Origin: Chloroflexota bacterium
GTDB lineage: Bacteria; Chloroflexota; Limnocylindria; Limnocylindrales; CSP1-4
Length of the DNA stretch: 6,639 bases
Assembly (NCBI GenBank): GCA_013696275.1
Contig: JACCYW010000266.1
Coordinates: forward strand, 1 to 6,639
Direction of reading: 5' to 3'
The first letter of the stretch is position 1; every line of letters starts with the position of its first letter. The position numbers were made by a program, and so were the translations under genes. The notes beneath the pieces were generated by a model. It made no database searches. It worked only from the letters and a program-made list of their open reading frames with translations, and was not told the DNA's origin. Below, piece after piece: positions 6,351-6,639 of this stretch.

Positions 6351-6382
6351 CCCGCTCACGAGCCCGATGGTCGTCCGGCGGG
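6351..6382. terminator. Weak imperfect stem-loop between converging rarA and the small membrane gene
   Basis: CCCGC (6351-6355) pairs with GCGGG (6378-6382), and ACGA (6358-6361) with TCGT (6371-6374), around a 9-nt loop with a small internal mismatch. No T-tract. It lies just before the stop codon of the minus-strand gene, in the convergent gap 6262-6384. A terminator role is plausible but weakly supported. Nothing else recognisable was found in this 123-base gap. Confidence 0.25.
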
Positions 6383-6384
6383 AT

Positions 6385-6639
6385 CTAGTACAGGGGCGAG
6401 ACGCCGAGCAGCACCAGGACCACCCACAGCCCGATGAGGATGGCCGCCAGGAGTGCGGCGACGAGGCTGATGCGGCGGAGGTCCTGGCCCACGTAGATGT
6501 ACTCGCTCTCGGCTCGGGCGGCGAGCAGGCTGCCCGGCTTGGCCCGCAGCCGATGGTGTGCTGAGTGCGGGGGCGGTCGCACGCCGGCGCCGACCGCGTC
6601 CGGCTCCCTGGTGCCGACGGCTGGCGAGCTGGTGCCGAC
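6385..6639 (-). CDS. Small single-pass membrane protein, C-terminal part, start outside window
   Basis: 84 visible residues, open to the right edge of the window, with a TAG stop. A GTG at 6582 would give a 65-residue protein, but the frame continues upstream without a stop, so the true start is unknown. The order is: a Gly/Pro/Ala-rich low-complexity N-terminal stretch with VGT repeats, a basic segment (HHRLRAKPGSLLAARA), the short motif ESEYIYVGQDLRRI, one strongly hydrophobic helix of about 22 residues, and a short tail ending VSPLY. The basic and Arg-rich residues before the helix predict a cytoplasmic N-terminus and an outside C-terminus. I recall small uncharacterised proteins with a Y-x-YV-x-x-DLRRI-like motif before a terminal helix in Chloroflexota-type genomes, but I cannot name the family and assign no function. 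Coding is supported by the hydrophobic helix at a sensible distance after a charged stretch, which the opposite-strand frames do not explain. Confidence 0.65.
   Translation of the reverse strand, partial: VGTSSPAVGTREPDAVGAGVRPPPHSAHHRLRAKPGSLLAARAESEYIYVGQDLRRISLVAALLAAILIGLWVVLVLLGVSPLY
6608..6639. repeat. 11-bp direct repeat with 21-base period at window edge
   Basis: CTGGTGCCGAC occurs at 6608-6618 and again at 6629-6639, a spacing of 21 bases, exactly seven codons. Within the minus-strand reading frame this gives a VGT-centred heptapeptide repeat in the low-complexity N-terminal region. More copies may follow beyond the window. Confidence 0.55.

Noticed and set aside
6279..6437. 52-residue plus-strand open frame starting MRQREDAKRRTAERERRE
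   Set aside because: No Shine-Dalgarno, antisense overlap with the small membrane protein, and composition typical of GC-rich chance frames. The charged start is curious but insufficient.
1..6639. Search for CRISPR array, tRNA, rRNA, insertion sequence, attachment site, riboswitch, defence or toxin-antitoxin genes
   Set aside because: No repeated spacer pattern, cloverleaf, transposase motif or such gene family was seen by eye. Chromosomal housekeeping context explains the window.

Overview
The DNA is uniformly GC-rich and densely coding. Start codons are often GTG, genes overlap by a few bases, and Ala, Arg and Gly dominate the proteins. Together with a TgpA-like transglutaminase, a long-form PGDH and RarA, this fits a free-living high-GC bacterium. 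I lean to Chloroflexota (for example a Limnocylindria-like soil or freshwater lineage), with Actinomycetota as the alternative. This is inferred from style, not from a marker gene. I see no tRNA, rRNA, CRISPR array, insertion sequence, phage gene or sign of recent transfer.

Layout, left to right: (1) 1-1059, plus strand: the C-terminal part of a membrane-anchored transglutaminase-like protein (catalytic domain, Pro-rich linker, one membrane helix, DUF4129-like tail). (2) 1060-1101: a short convergent gap with an 8-bp stem-loop. (3) 1102-4654, minus strand: three genes transcribed right to left, namely a class V aminotransferase, serA (3-phosphoglycerate dehydrogenase) and a histidine-phosphatase-superfamily enzyme that overlaps serA by four bases. 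(4) 4655-4773: a compact divergent promoter region rich in short perfect palindromes. (5) 4774-6261, plus strand: rarA, apparently leaderless. (6) 6262-6384: a convergent gap with only a weak hairpin. (7) 6385-6639, minus strand: the C-terminal end of a small single-helix membrane protein whose start lies outside the window.

The most coherent reading is that the three minus-strand genes form a complete phosphorylated serine pathway. SerA would oxidise 3-phosphoglycerate, the class V aminotransferase would transaminate 3-phosphohydroxypyruvate in place of SerC, and the histidine phosphatase would release serine in place of the HAD-type SerB. The SerA step is well supported by sequence. The other two assignments rest on gene order, translational coupling and known precedents for such substitutions. 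rarA (replication-fork maintenance) and the transglutaminase are neighbours with no evident functional link. I found no new defence or mobile system; the points of interest are the non-canonical serine operon and the palindromic divergent promoter.
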